Positions 43,891 to 52,392 of a stretch of DNA of 64,000 nt are shown in pieces. Both the position numbers and the translations under genes were made by a program. Origin of the DNA: Neorhizobium sp. SOG26 (GTDB taxonomy: Bacteria > Pseudomonadota > Alphaproteobacteria > Rhizobiales > Rhizobiaceae); assembly GCF_003491345.1 (NCBI RefSeq), contig NZ_CP025513.1:124001-188000 (forward strand), in the 5' to 3' direction. The notes under the pieces are model-generated. The model did not search any database, was not told the origin of the DNA, and worked only from the letters and a program-made list of their open reading frames with translations. How positions within the stretch are numbered: position 1 is the first letter of the stretch; every line of letters begins with the position of its first letter.

Positions 43891-45057
43891 CTACGAGGCT
43901 ACGGCGATGGCCTCCTGGAGATCGCTCCACAAGGCCTCTGTTCCTTCGAGACCGACATGGAGGCGAACGGACCGCGCATGGATGCCGAAGGTATGCGCGG
44001 AATTCGGCTGGGCCTTCTGCTGCAGCACCACTTCGCCTGGTACAATCAGGCTTTCGTGGCCGCCCCAGCTGACGCCGAGCTTGAAGAGTTTGAGATGATC
44101 GGCAAAGGCGCGAACATCGACGCCTTCCTTGAAGATGAAGGAAAACAGCCCGGACGTGCCGTTGAGGCCGGGCGGCAGCCGGTTTGCAAGCGCCGGGTGG
44201 CAGACCTGCTCGACCACATCGAGTTCCTGCAATCGTCGCGCGATGGTCAGCGCCGACTCCTCATGGGCCCTCATCCGCAAGGGCAGCGTCCGCAACCCGC
44301 GGATCAGTAGCCAGGCATCAAAGGGTGAAAGCTTGCCACCCAGATAGGGGTATGCCTCAGCCTTCAATCGGGCGATCATCTCCTTCGATCCTGCCACGAC
44401 GCCGGCAACGACGTCGCTGTGCCCGCTGAGGTATTTCGAAGCCGAGTGGATGACGAGGTCGACGCCGAGCGTGATCGGCCGCTGGAAGAACGGGCTCGCC
44501 CAGCTGTTGTCGATCATCGAGACGACGCCGTGCTTTTTTGCAAGCGCCGCCAGCGCGCCGACGTCATGCGCTTCCATGACCCAGCTTGTCGGGCTTTCCA
44601 GGTAGAAGACCTTGGCGCCCGGAAGCGCCTTCTCGACAGCTTCCTCGTCGCGACCATCAACATAGGTGACTTCAACCTTCATTCGCTTGAGGATCGTGCC
44701 GAACAGGCGGAAAGCATCGGGATAGACGTGCTTGACAGCGACGATCCTGTCGCCCGGCTCAACGAAGCTGAGAACCGCCGACGAGATGGCGGACATGCCG
44801 CTGGCGAAACCCAGCGCATCTTCCGCCCCTTCGAGCTTGGCGAGCATCTCCTCGAACATGCGCACCGTGGGATTGAGGCCGCGCGTATAGATCGGGCGCA
44901 CCTTTTCGCCGCGATAGGCGGCGAGCATCTCGTCATATTGTGAGAAGGTGAAAAGCGAGGTCTGGAAAATCGGTGGCACAACCGCATCAGCAAAATTGCC
45001 GTCATCATGCGCGGTGATGAGCGAGGCAAGTTGCGACGGGTCCAGCATTTCATTCAT
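43891..45057 (-). CDS. Cystathionine gamma-synthase/lyase family PLP enzyme (trans-sulfuration type)
   Basis: PLP enzyme of 388 residues, standard length. Family features: YTRGLNPTVRMFEEMLAKLEG near 58-77 (the Tyr-x-Arg that binds the phosphate of the neighbouring subunit's cofactor), SGMSAISSA at 86-94, the aspartate in MIDNSWASP at about 183, and the Schiff-base lysine K208 in HSASKYLSGHSD. It could be a cystathionine or methionine lyase, a synthase, or a C-S lyase on another substrate. The ATG overlaps the regulator stop by four bases with AAGGAAA upstream. Being first in a sugar ABC operon suggests it acts on an imported or derived compound. Confidence 0.88.
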   Translation of the reverse strand: MNEMLDPSQLASLITAHDDGNFADAVVPPIFQTSLFTFSQYDEMLAAYRGEKVRPIYTRGLNPTVRMFEEMLAKLEGAEDALGFASGMSAISSAVLSFVEPGDRIVAVKHVYPDAFRLFGTILKRMKVEVTYVDGRDEEAVEKALPGAKVFYLESPTSWVMEAHDVGALAALAKKHGVVSMIDNSWASPFFQRPITLGVDLVIHSASKYLSGHSDVVAGVVAGSKEMIARLKAEAYPYLGGKLSPFDAWLLIRGLRTLPLRMRAHEESALTIARRLQELDVVEQVCHPALANRLPPGLNGTSGLFSFIFKEGVDVRAFADHLKLFKLGVSWGGHESLIVPGEVVLQQKAQPNSAHTFGIHARSVRLHVGLEGTEALWSDLQEAIAVAS

Positions 45058-45764
45058 CGGGACATTTCCTTGATGTCTTCCTCGACAACCTCGAGGATCT
45101 TCAGTGTTTCGCGTCGCGCCCTGTCGGAATCCCGAGCGGCAATCGCGTTAAAAAGGGTGCGATGAAACGGAAAGGAGCGCCTGGCGAAATCCTTCCGGTC
45201 GAAAGGCGAGGCCCAGAAATGCTCAAAGCTTTCGCGCATCTGCTCGAGGATCTGGCGGAATAGCGGATTATGCGTGGCGTCGTAGACGGCGAGATGAAAG
45301 GCCAGATCTTCGGGCCCCGACGTCCCCTGCTCAAGATGCACCTTTTCCATCTGGTCGAGCTTGGCTTCAATGACAGTGAGATCTTCTGCAGTGCGCATGC
45401 GCGCCGCGACCATTGCGGCCTCGCACTCGATGCCGCGCCGGACTTCCAGCGTCTGCAGGAGCACGTCGCGCAGTCGCGTCGTATCTAGCGACAACGGCAT
45501 GTGAATCGTGTCAGGAGAAACTGGCCGCAACAGATAGGTTCCGCTGCCCTTGCGGGTTTCGATGACACCCAGCGCCTGAAAGTGACGGATCGCCTCACGG
45601 ATGGTCGAGCGTCCAACGGCAAGCGATGCCATCAACTCTCGCTCGGCCGGAAGTCGGTCGCCAGCCTGCAGCTTCGCATCGGCAACGTAGCGCGCAAGCG
45701 CCAGCGTCACTTGTCTCGCCCGGTCTAGTGCCGGCAAAGGCTGCAGTACACTCCCAGCGTCCAC
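45054..45764 (-). CDS. GntR family transcriptional regulator, FCD subfamily
   Basis: Regulator of about 236 residues. The open frame begins at a TTG at 45797, but that codon overlaps one arm of the inverted repeat, so the GTG at 45764 behind GGGAG is preferred; the start is uncertain. The winged helix contains GDRLPAERELMASLAVGRSTIREAIRHFQALGVIETRKGSGTYL. The FCD domain has LEVRRGIECEAAMVAARM, DLAFHLAVYDATHN and the late histidine segment. It is the first gene of the PLP lyase/sugar ABC operon, overlapping the lyase by four bases, so it autoregulates and controls the whole operon. Confidence 0.88.
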   Translation of the reverse strand: MDAGSVLQPLPALDRARQVTLALARYVADAKLQAGDRLPAERELMASLAVGRSTIREAIRHFQALGVIETRKGSGTYLLRPVSPDTIHMPLSLDTTRLRDVLLQTLEVRRGIECEAAMVAARMRTAEDLTVIEAKLDQMEKVHLEQGTSGPEDLAFHLAVYDATHNPLFRQILEQMRESFEHFWASPFDRKDFARRSFPFHRTLFNAIAARDSDRARRETLKILEVVEEDIKEMSR

Positions 45765-45783
45765 GCTCGCTCCCAAATTGGTC

Positions 45784-45820
45784 TGACATCTGAGCAAAGC
45801 ATCGACTCATCCAGATGTCA
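45784..45820. promoter_or_regulatory. Candidate operator of the GntR/FCD regulator, TGACATCTG-N19-CAGATGTCA
   Basis: Two perfect 9-base arms (45784-45792 and 45812-45820) just upstream of the regulator's likely start. Symmetry and position fit an autoregulatory operator or two dimer half-sites. The arms lack the standard TGGTNNNACCA core, although TTGGTCTGACA overlaps the left arm. Confidence 0.5.
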
Positions 45821-46190
45821 ACGAGCGCAGACCGGTGCCATCTCGGACTTCACAACGTTAGATTTGCCTAAAAATGAATGTAGTGATGGACGTCGCGAAC
45901 CCCGAAGCCAAACACCGCTGCGGAGGCTGCGGAAGCGAAATTGGGATGCGCGCGGGTTAAGGTTACTCCGTAACCGCATTCCGGAGTTCGTGTTGCCGCG
46001 CCGAAGATGGACGGTATGGTTCCGGCATGAGAGTTTTCACGACACGACGAACAGCCCACTCCAGCCGCAGTCTCAGGATCAGCTATCGCCGACGCCCGAA
46101 GCCATCCGTTCGAAATGTCCCCGTCCCGAAGACAATCGTTCTTCACGTCGTGTACGGCTGAGGCCTCGTCGGCCAATCCGTGATCAGGCG
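45821..46190. other. Gene-free gap
   Basis: About 370 bases upstream of the GntR/sugar ABC operon and downstream of the polyamine genes. Frames of about 110-140 codons are open on both strands but overlap each other, lack convincing ribosome-binding sites and match no family I know. I see no RNA structure beyond the terminator to the right. The operon promoter must lie at the left side. Confidence 0.5.
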
Positions 46191-46222
46191 AAACAGAAAG
46201 GGCGGTCACTGGGCCGCCCTTT
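46191..46222 (-). terminator. Terminator after the carboxynorspermidine dehydrogenase gene
   Basis: On the minus strand AAAGGGCGG (46222-46214) pairs with CCGCCCTTT (46205-46197), with an eight-base loop and a T-rich tail CTGTTT. It starts seven bases after the stop at 46229. Confidence 0.8.
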
Positions 46223-46228
46223 CCTACC

Positions 46229-47470
46229 TTATTCCGAGATCAACCGGTCTTCGCCGCGCTCGTCCTTCAGGAAAGTCTTCAAGCCATTCTGGTGAAGCCC
46301 CTTGATGAACGGCCAAGGTGACAGTTCCTCAACATTGGCCATCTTGCGCACGTCCCAGTCGCCCTGCGCGATAAGCAGGGCTGCAACGGCAGCGGGAACT
46401 CCGGCGGTGTAGGAAATACCCTGCGCGCCGACTTCGTTGAAGGCTTCCTTGTGGTCCGCCACGTTGTAGACAAATATCTCCTTGTCCACCCCATTCTTCG
46501 TTCCCGAGATGAAGTCGCCGATGCAGGTCTTGCCGGTGTAATCCGGAGCAAGCGAAGCCGGATCCGGCAGCACAGCCTTAACCACCTTCAGCGGAACGAC
46601 CTCGAGGCCTTCAGCCGTCTTCACCGGCTGCTCCGACAGGAGGCCCAGGTTTTTCAGCACGTTGAAGACCGTGATGTAGTGATCTCCGAAACCCATCCAG
46701 AACCGGACGTTGGCGTCCGGGAAGTTACGAGACAGCGAGTGGATCTCGTCGTGGCCGGTGAGGTAAGCCTTCCTCTTGCCAACAACAGGCAGATCGAACT
46801 CTTTGCCGATCTCGAACATCTTGTTGGTCTGCCAGGCGCCGTTCTGCCAGGAGTAGACCACCCCCGTAAATTCTCGGAAGTTGATCTCCGGATCGAAGTT
46901 GGTCGCGAAGTACTTACCGTGCGAACCAGCATTGATGTCGACGATGTCGATATCCTTGATCTGGTCGAAATGCTCGTCCTTCGCCAGCCGCGCATATGCG
47001 TTCACGACGCCGGGATCGAACCCGGCACCGAGGATTGCGGTGACGCCGCGCTTCGCACATTCCTCGGCACGCTTCCACTCGTAGTTGCCGTACCACGGGG
47101 GCGTTTCGCAGATCTTTCGGGGGTCTTCGTGGATGGCGGTATCGATGTAAGCCGCACCGGTCTCAAGGCAGGCCGACAGCACCGACATGTTGACGAAAGC
47201 CGAACCCACGTTGATGACGATTTGGGCGTTCGTTTTACGGATGAGATCAACAGTCGCCTGGACATCCATTGCGTCAAGCTGGTGCCACTCCAGCTTCGCG
47301 TTCGAGCGCATGTGCTTCTTCTCGTGGATCGACTCCACGATTGCACGGCACTTCTCGGCGCTGCGTGATGCGATATGGATGTCGCTAAGGATGTCGCTGT
47401 TCAAGGCGCACTTGTGAGCTACGACGCGGCCGACGCCGCCGGCTCCAACTACGAGAACATTTTTTCTCAT
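46229..47470 (-). CDS. Carboxynorspermidine/carboxyspermidine dehydrogenase (saccharopine dehydrogenase family)
   Basis: NADPH-dependent enzyme of about 413 residues that condenses L-aspartate beta-semialdehyde with a diamine to give carboxy(nor)spermidine. The Rossmann motif GAGGVGRVV is near the N-terminus (MRKNVLVVGAGG). Conserved segments include SAFVNMSVLSACLETGAAYIDTA, GAGFDPGVVNAYARLA and DINAGSHGKYFATNFDPEINFREF. The ATG at 47470 is preferred over a GTG at 47482 that is too close to AGGAG. It follows the matching decarboxylase gene by about 30 bases, which supports the assignment and separates it from the lysine 6-dehydrogenase-like relative elsewhere in the window. Confidence 0.9.
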   Translation of the reverse strand: MRKNVLVVGAGGVGRVVAHKCALNSDILSDIHIASRSAEKCRAIVESIHEKKHMRSNAKLEWHQLDAMDVQATVDLIRKTNAQIVINVGSAFVNMSVLSACLETGAAYIDTAIHEDPRKICETPPWYGNYEWKRAEECAKRGVTAILGAGFDPGVVNAYARLAKDEHFDQIKDIDIVDINAGSHGKYFATNFDPEINFREFTGVVYSWQNGAWQTNKMFEIGKEFDLPVVGKRKAYLTGHDEIHSLSRNFPDANVRFWMGFGDHYITVFNVLKNLGLLSEQPVKTAEGLEVVPLKVVKAVLPDPASLAPDYTGKTCIGDFISGTKNGVDKEIFVYNVADHKEAFNEVGAQGISYTAGVPAAVAALLIAQGDWDVRKMANVEELSPWPFIKGLHQNGLKTFLKDERGEDRLISE

Positions 47471-47499
47471 TTTGTGTTGCACACTCCTGTCTTAGACCC

Positions 47500-48591
47500 T
47501 CAGGACAAGGATCTTTCATAATCATTATAGTCGAAGGCGCGGACGACCCGGTCGGAACCATCAAGTTCGCGCACGACGATCGCCGGCATGTGGACGCCGT
47601 TGAACCAGTTCTTCTTGACCATCGTGTAGCCGCCCGCGTCTTGGATCGAGACGCGATCGCCGACCGACAGCTCCTTCTCGAACTTGAACTCGCCGAAGAT
47701 GTCGCCGGCCAGGCAGGACTTGCCGCAGATCACGTAGGTTTCGCCCTGCTCGGGCTCGGCAACCTTTGCAGTCTCGCGGTAGATCAACAGGTCGAGCATG
47801 TGCGCCTCGATAGAGCTGTCAACGATTGCCAGCCGTTTTCCGTTCTCCAGGACGTCGAGCACGGAGGTTTCCAGGGACGTGCTGCGCGTCACGCATGCTT
47901 CGCCCGGCTCGAGATAAACCTGGACGCCATGTTTGTCAGAAAACACCTTGAGACGGTCGGACAGGCGCTCGAGCGGATACCCCTCTCCCGTAAAGTGAAT
48001 GCCTCCGCCAAGGCTTACCCAGTTCACCTTCGCAAACAGCGAACCGTACTTCTCTTCGATCGACGTCAGAAGAGCATCGAACCTGTCGAAGTCGCTGTTT
48101 TCGCAGTTGTTGTGGATCATGAAGCCATCGAGCAGATGCAGGTGGCTTTCGATCTTCTCCAGTTCGTTTTCGCCGAGCCGGCTGAACGGTCGCGCAGGAT
48201 CTGCGAGGTCGAACGAGGACGAGCTAACGCCGGGATTGAGACGCAGGCCGCGCGGCTTAGCGGTACGCTCGGCGAAACGGTTGAGCTGCGACGCCGAGTT
48301 GAAGATGACCTTGTCAGCGCGTTCGGCGACTTCATCGAACTCACGCTCTGAATACGCGACGCTATAGGCATGCGTCTCGCCACCAAAGCGCGTCTGCCCC
48401 AACCGCACTTCATTCAAGGATGAAGAGGTCGTTCCATCGAGATACTCCCGCATCAGGTCGAAGACAGACCATGTTGCGAAACACTTGAGCGCCAGCAGCG
48501 CCTTTGCACCCGACTTCTCGCGCAGTTTGGCAACGATCTCGAGATTGCGGCGGAGCTTTGTTTTGTCGATCAGGTAATATGGCGTCTGCAC
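47500..48591 (-). CDS. nspC: Carboxynorspermidine/carboxyspermidine decarboxylase
   Basis: Alanine-racemase-fold PLP decarboxylase of 363 residues that makes spermidine or norspermidine from the carboxy intermediate. The cofactor lysine is K36 in LALKCFATW. SLGGGIHFTG is at 193-202, EPGEA at 228-232 and the cross-subunit catalytic cysteine C293 is in CGKSCLAGD. The start is GTG at 48591 with AGGGG six bases upstream. Together with the next gene it encodes the alternative polyamine route used by many Rhizobiales instead of the S-adenosylmethionine route. Confidence 0.95.
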   Translation of the reverse strand: MQTPYYLIDKTKLRRNLEIVAKLREKSGAKALLALKCFATWSVFDLMREYLDGTTSSSLNEVRLGQTRFGGETHAYSVAYSEREFDEVAERADKVIFNSASQLNRFAERTAKPRGLRLNPGVSSSSFDLADPARPFSRLGENELEKIESHLHLLDGFMIHNNCENSDFDRFDALLTSIEEKYGSLFAKVNWVSLGGGIHFTGEGYPLERLSDRLKVFSDKHGVQVYLEPGEACVTRSTSLETSVLDVLENGKRLAIVDSSIEAHMLDLLIYRETAKVAEPEQGETYVICGKSCLAGDIFGEFKFEKELSVGDRVSIQDAGGYTMVKKNWFNGVHMPAIVVRELDGSDRVVRAFDYNDYERSLS

Positions 48592-49008
48592 GGGAAACCC
48601 CTGTCTACGGAATACGACTTGAAAATCAGTTGTTCTTGGAGTGGTAAGCTCTGGCTCATGGCCAGAAAGGCGCTCGATGGCGGACCGGCAACAGGAATCC
48701 TGCGGCCGGTTACGAATGCGGTTTCAGACGCGTAAGCCCTGAACGGTTCGTTGTTTTACCCATGGCCGGGGGAGATAGCCGATGGGTCCGGCATCGGTCA
48801 AGGATTAGCCGCAACAAAAGCGCCGCGGCTATGGGGTAGAATCAGGCAGAGCGTTCCGATCGCTGTCAATGTACACTGACTTTCTCGAGCTACTGACTGA
48901 ACCCATATGCCCGGCAAATGACGCGTTGATGTCCTAAGCCCGTCGAATGGCTTGGAAAGGCAGTGCTGCTGGGTGTAGGTGCGAGGCTTTGGAAGAAAGG
49001 TTCAACTG
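48592..49008. other. Divergent intergenic region between the polyamine and RidA/TRAP genes
   Basis: About 417 bases containing the promoters for nspC (minus) and for the RidA gene (plus). I looked for a polyamine-responsive leader or riboswitch and recognised none. No intact gene is seen. Confidence 0.5.
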
Positions 49009-49407
49009 ATGAAGCATCAGATCATCGAAGTTCCCATCGTTTCGGAAGCGATCCGCCGGCTTGGCGCTCCCACATCTGCCCTCACCCGTATCGGCAATAC
49101 GCTTTACACCTGCGGCATGCCGCCAATCGATCTGAAGACCGCAGAGATCGTGAAGGGTGACATCACGGCTCAAACGCGTGCCTGCCTTGAGGCACTGTCC
49201 TTCACGCTGAACCACGCTGGCTCGTCGCTTGACCACGTCTTCAAGTCGCTGGTGTTTCTGACCGACAACGCATTGGCGGCGGATATGAACAAGGTCTACC
49301 GCGATTTCTTCACTACCGGTTTTCCGGCTCGCAGTTGCGTCGCAGTGAAGCCCTGGGCGCTCTTCGACATCGAAATCGAATGCATCGCGACGGTCGCAGA
49401 GGGATAA
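49009..49407 (+). CDS. ridA: RidA family protein (reactive intermediate/imine deaminase)
   Basis: RidA/YjgF/Rid protein of 132 residues, start at the ATG giving MKHQIIEVP with AAAGG eight bases upstream. Family features: TRIGNTLYTCGMPPID near residue 25, LDHVFKSLVFLTD around 78, and the conserved arginine in FPARSCVAVKPW that binds the carboxylate of the 2-aminoacrylate-like substrate. It precedes a TRAP transporter and an N-carbamoyl amino-acid hydrolase, suggesting that an imino acid or related intermediate is made in that pathway. Confidence 0.9.
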   Translation: MKHQIIEVPIVSEAIRRLGAPTSALTRIGNTLYTCGMPPIDLKTAEIVKGDITAQTRACLEALSFTLNHAGSSLDHVFKSLVFLTDNALAADMNKVYRDFFTTGFPARSCVAVKPWALFDIEIECIATVAEG

Positions 49408-49418
49408 AGTTGAGGGTC

Positions 49419-49457
49419 TATAGGCCGTCCCTATAGCAGCTATTCGCAGCAGCTATT
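49419..49457 (+). promoter_or_regulatory. Repeats upstream of the second TRAP operon
   Basis: TATAGG (49419-49424) and CCTATA (49430-49435) form an inverted repeat with a five-base spacer. They are followed by two direct copies of GCAGCTATT (49436-49444 and 49449-49457). This lies in the 119-base gap between the RidA and TRAP receptor genes and may be a regulator site or leader structure; no binding protein is assigned. Confidence 0.3.
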
Positions 49458-49526
49458 TGATGCGGAGCCACCGGCAGTGATTTATGGCTGCCAATAATTC
49501 ATGCAACAAAAGAGGGTGACACCAAA

Positions 49527-50519
49527 ATGAGCGTACCAGCATTTTCCCGCCGTATTGCCGCCGGCCTCCTGGCCGGCATGATCGGCCTTTCCTCTGCAAC
49601 AAGCGTTCTTGCGGATACAACCATCCGCCTCGGTCACGTGCTTGCAGATTCCCATAGCTGGCACAAGGCAGCAACGTCCTTTGCCAAGGAAGTGGCCGAG
49701 AAGACAGACGGACGCGTCAAGATCGAAATTTATCCGTCCGGTCAGTTAGGCACGGAAAAGGAAGTCATCGAAGGCATGCAGATCGGCACGATGGATGCCG
49801 GCGTGATCGGCAGCGGGTCCTTCCAGTTCGTCGAGCCGAAGCTCGGCATCATCGAAATGCCGTATGCCTGGACAAGCCGCGAGCAGGCCTTTGCCGCGCT
49901 TGACGGCAAGCTCGGTGAACAGCTCGCCGGCCTCTTGAAGCCAAAGGGCATTGAGGTTCTGGCCTGGTGGGAAAACGGCTTCCGCAACATCACCAACAAC
50001 GTGCGTCCGGTCGAAAAGCCGGAAGATCTGAAGGGTCTGAAAATCCGGGTCACGCCAGACAAGGTACGGCTCGCGACCTTCGAGGCGCTCGGCGCCCAGC
50101 CGGCACCACTCGCCTTCGGTGAACTCTATTCTGCCCTTCAGCAGGGTGTGTTCGACGCTCAGGAAAACCCGCTGTCGATCATCGAATCCTCGTCCTTCTA
50201 TGAAGTGCAGAAGTACCTCTCGATGACGGGCCACATCTGGGGCGCAGCCTGCCTGACTGTATCGACCATCGCATGGTCTCAGGTTTCGCCGGAAGACCAG
50301 GCAATCGTCAGGGAAGCTGCCGTCCGTTGGGGCAACGAGCAACGGAAGATGGTGGCTGAAAGCGAACTCGAACTCCTCGAGAAGCTGAAGGCCAAGGGCA
50401 TGCAGGTCAACGAAGTTGACAAGGCCGCCTTCGTCAAGGCGCTCGAGCCGATCTGGGAAAGCCAGAAGGAAACTTTCGGCGCGGATCTGCTCGCCACCAT
50501 GGATACATATCGCAAGTAA
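49527..50519 (+). CDS. TRAP transporter substrate-binding protein (DctP family)
   Basis: Periplasmic receptor of 330 residues. The signal peptide ends near SVLADTTIRLG. Family features are GHVLADSHSWHKAATSFAKEVAEKTDGRVKIEIYPSGQLGTEKEVIEGMQ, the PEDLKGLKIRVTPDKVRLATFEALGA segment with the carboxylate-binding arginine, and ALQQGVFDAQENPLSII. A carboxylated substrate such as a carbamoyl or keto amino acid is likely, given the hydrolase at the end of the operon. Confidence 0.94.
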   Translation: MSVPAFSRRIAAGLLAGMIGLSSATSVLADTTIRLGHVLADSHSWHKAATSFAKEVAEKTDGRVKIEIYPSGQLGTEKEVIEGMQIGTMDAGVIGSGSFQFVEPKLGIIEMPYAWTSREQAFAALDGKLGEQLAGLLKPKGIEVLAWWENGFRNITNNVRPVEKPEDLKGLKIRVTPDKVRLATFEALGAQPAPLAFGELYSALQQGVFDAQENPLSIIESSSFYEVQKYLSMTGHIWGAACLTVSTIAWSQVSPEDQAIVREAAVRWGNEQRKMVAESELELLEKLKAKGMQVNEVDKAAFVKALEPIWESQKETFGADLLATMDTYRK

Positions 50520-50528
50520 AGAAAAGCG

Positions 50529-50553
50529 GCCCGCCCGGCGAACCCGGGCGGGC
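50529..50553 (+). promoter_or_regulatory. Intercistronic stem-loop after the TRAP receptor gene
   Basis: A 10-base perfect GC stem: GCCCGCCCGG (50529-50538) with CCGGGCGGGC (50544-50553) and a five-base loop. There is no T-run. It lies ten bases after the receptor stop, in the same position as the hairpin in the first TRAP operon. Confidence 0.65.
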
Positions 50554-50607
50554 AACTACACGCGCCGCCAACCCCGATTGCAGCCATTCCCGGTTCCGGA
50601 GCCTCCA

Positions 50608-51084
50608 ATGCAAGATGCCTCGACGCGTTCTTCACGCATCGCCCGAACAATTGATGTCGCTGTAACATCGGCCGGCGCCCTCGGCGTTGCCTGTTTCACC
50701 GCGTTGATCGTCTACGTCGTCGTGTGCCGTTATGCGTTTTCCTTCACACCGCGCTGGTCGGAGGAAGTTCCTCGTCTGCTTCTGGTTTGGGTTACCTTCA
50801 TCGGTGGAATTTCCGCCTTCATCCGCCGCACGCATCTGTCGGCCGGGCTGACGGACCTGCTTGTGAAACCCGGCAGGTTCCGCACCGCGCTCGCGATGCT
50901 CGCCGCCGTGTGCTCCGCCCTCTTCCTTATCGTCCTTCTCTGGACCGGCTGGAAACTCACAGTTCTCACGTGGAGCCATGAGACGACCGCGTTGAGTTGG
51001 CCGGTCGGGCTTACCTACCTGGCACTGCCGGTCAGCGCCGCCTTGTCCCTTATTGCAATCCTCCTTGTGGAATGGCGCAAATGA
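50608..51084 (+). CDS. TRAP transporter small permease subunit (DctQ family)
   Basis: Four-helix membrane protein of 158 residues starting at the ATG giving MQDASTRSSRIA. It has helices near 18-40, 52-70, 88-110 and 130-150 and the RWSEEVPRLLLVWVTFIGG motif. The frame is open upstream into the receptor gene, but that part is antisense-like and non-coding. Its stop overlaps the large permease start. Confidence 0.92.
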   Translation: MQDASTRSSRIARTIDVAVTSAGALGVACFTALIVYVVVCRYAFSFTPRWSEEVPRLLLVWVTFIGGISAFIRRTHLSAGLTDLLVKPGRFRTALAMLAAVCSALFLIVLLWTGWKLTVLTWSHETTALSWPVGLTYLALPVSAALSLIAILLVEWRK

Positions 51085-52361
51085 GCATCGCCCTCATCGT
51101 ACTCCTGAGCGTCTTTGTCCTGCTGATCCTGATCGACGCACCGATCATGATCGCGCTTGCGCTCTCCTCGATCGCCTATCTGCTTGTCGCCGATGCCATC
51201 CCGGTCATCGTTGTGGCCCAAAGGATGGTTGCCGGCATTGACAGCTTCACGCTGTTGGCGATCCCACTCTTCCTGCTCGCGGGCGTATTGATGGTGCATG
51301 GCGGGCTCGCACCACGCATTGTCAATCTCTGCGCCGCTGTCGTCGGGCGGCGTACCGGCGGGCTTGCGATCGTCATGATCGCGGCCTGCATGATGTTCGG
51401 TTCGCTCTCCGGGTCTGGTGTCGCCGACGTCATCGCCATCGGCACGATGATGCTGCCGGCCATGCGCGAGCGCGGATATCATCCCGGGTTCTCCGCGGCC
51501 GCACTCGGTTGTGCCGGTTCGCTCGGCACCGTTATCCCGCCCTCTATCGTCCTCATCGTCTACGGAACGGCCACCGGCACCTCGATCGGCAAGCTCTTCG
51601 TCAACTCGATCGGCCCGGGCGTTCTTTTGGGTCTCGGCCTGATGGTCGTGGCCTGGTGGATCTCCCGCAAGAACGGCTGGAAGGGCGGCGAAGCCTTCTC
51701 CTGGGCACGGCTTGGTACGGCGCTGCGGGAATCAATTCTCGCGCTTCTTGCGCCCGTCATCATCGTCGGTGGCATTCGCTTCGGCATCTTCACCCCAACA
51801 GAAGCAGCCGGCGTCGGTGTCGCCTATGCGCTCCTCATCGGCGCCTTCGTGTATCGCCAGTTGAGCCTTTTCAAGGTCTTCAGCCTGCTCCGTGACACCA
51901 CCGAAATGACCGGCGGTATTTTGATGGTCATCGCTGCGGCATCCGTCTTCGGCTGGATCCTGACGGTCGAGCAGGTTCCGCAGATGGTGGTCAATGCGAT
52001 CACCGGAACGACGGAAAGCGCCACCCTGGCACTGATCATGATGATGGTCGCTGTGCTCATCCTCGGCACGTTCATGGAGTCGATCGCGATCATCCTGATC
52101 CTTGCCCCGGTCTTCCTGCCAGTGCTGCGCGCCTTTGAGATAGACCCCGTCTACTTCGGGGTCCTGCTGACCATCAATCTCGCGATCGGTGCAAATACGC
52201 CACCGCTTGGCATCGACCTCATGGCCGCGTGCCGCACCGGTGGCATCCCGATGTCCGCCTCGTTCCGCTACCTCCTGCCCTTCCTTGGCGTGATGACGCT
52301 TGTCTTGCTCGCTCTGGTGCTCTTCCCGGGCCTGATGACGCTGATGTCTTTCGGCTCCTGA
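51081..52361 (+). CDS. TRAP transporter large permease subunit (DctM family)
   Basis: Permease of 426 residues with about 12 helices, starting with ATG at 51081 (ATGA overlap with the small permease); an ATG at 51072 is an alternative. Motifs: MMFGSLSGSGVADVIAIGTMMLPAM, GTVIPPSIVLIVYG and NLAIGANTPPLGIDL. It completes the importer. Confidence 0.94.
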   Translation: MSIALIVLLSVFVLLILIDAPIMIALALSSIAYLLVADAIPVIVVAQRMVAGIDSFTLLAIPLFLLAGVLMVHGGLAPRIVNLCAAVVGRRTGGLAIVMIAACMMFGSLSGSGVADVIAIGTMMLPAMRERGYHPGFSAAALGCAGSLGTVIPPSIVLIVYGTATGTSIGKLFVNSIGPGVLLGLGLMVVAWWISRKNGWKGGEAFSWARLGTALRESILALLAPVIIVGGIRFGIFTPTEAAGVGVAYALLIGAFVYRQLSLFKVFSLLRDTTEMTGGILMVIAAASVFGWILTVEQVPQMVVNAITGTTESATLALIMMMVAVLILGTFMESIAIILILAPVFLPVLRAFEIDPVYFGVLLTINLAIGANTPPLGIDLMAACRTGGIPMSASFRYLLPFLGVMTLVLLALVLFPGLMTLMSFGS

Positions 52362-52392
52362 TGCGGGCTCACCTTCCAATGAGAGAATGACC

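Noticed and set aside
45864..46295. Overlapping plus- and minus-strand frames in the gap before the GntR operon
   Set aside because: Both overlap each other or the neighbouring gene, lack good start signals and show no recognised domain.
48592..49008. Riboswitch or polyamine-sensing leader upstream of nspC
   Set aside because: I recognised no known motif or convincing structure; a covariance search would be needed to claim one.
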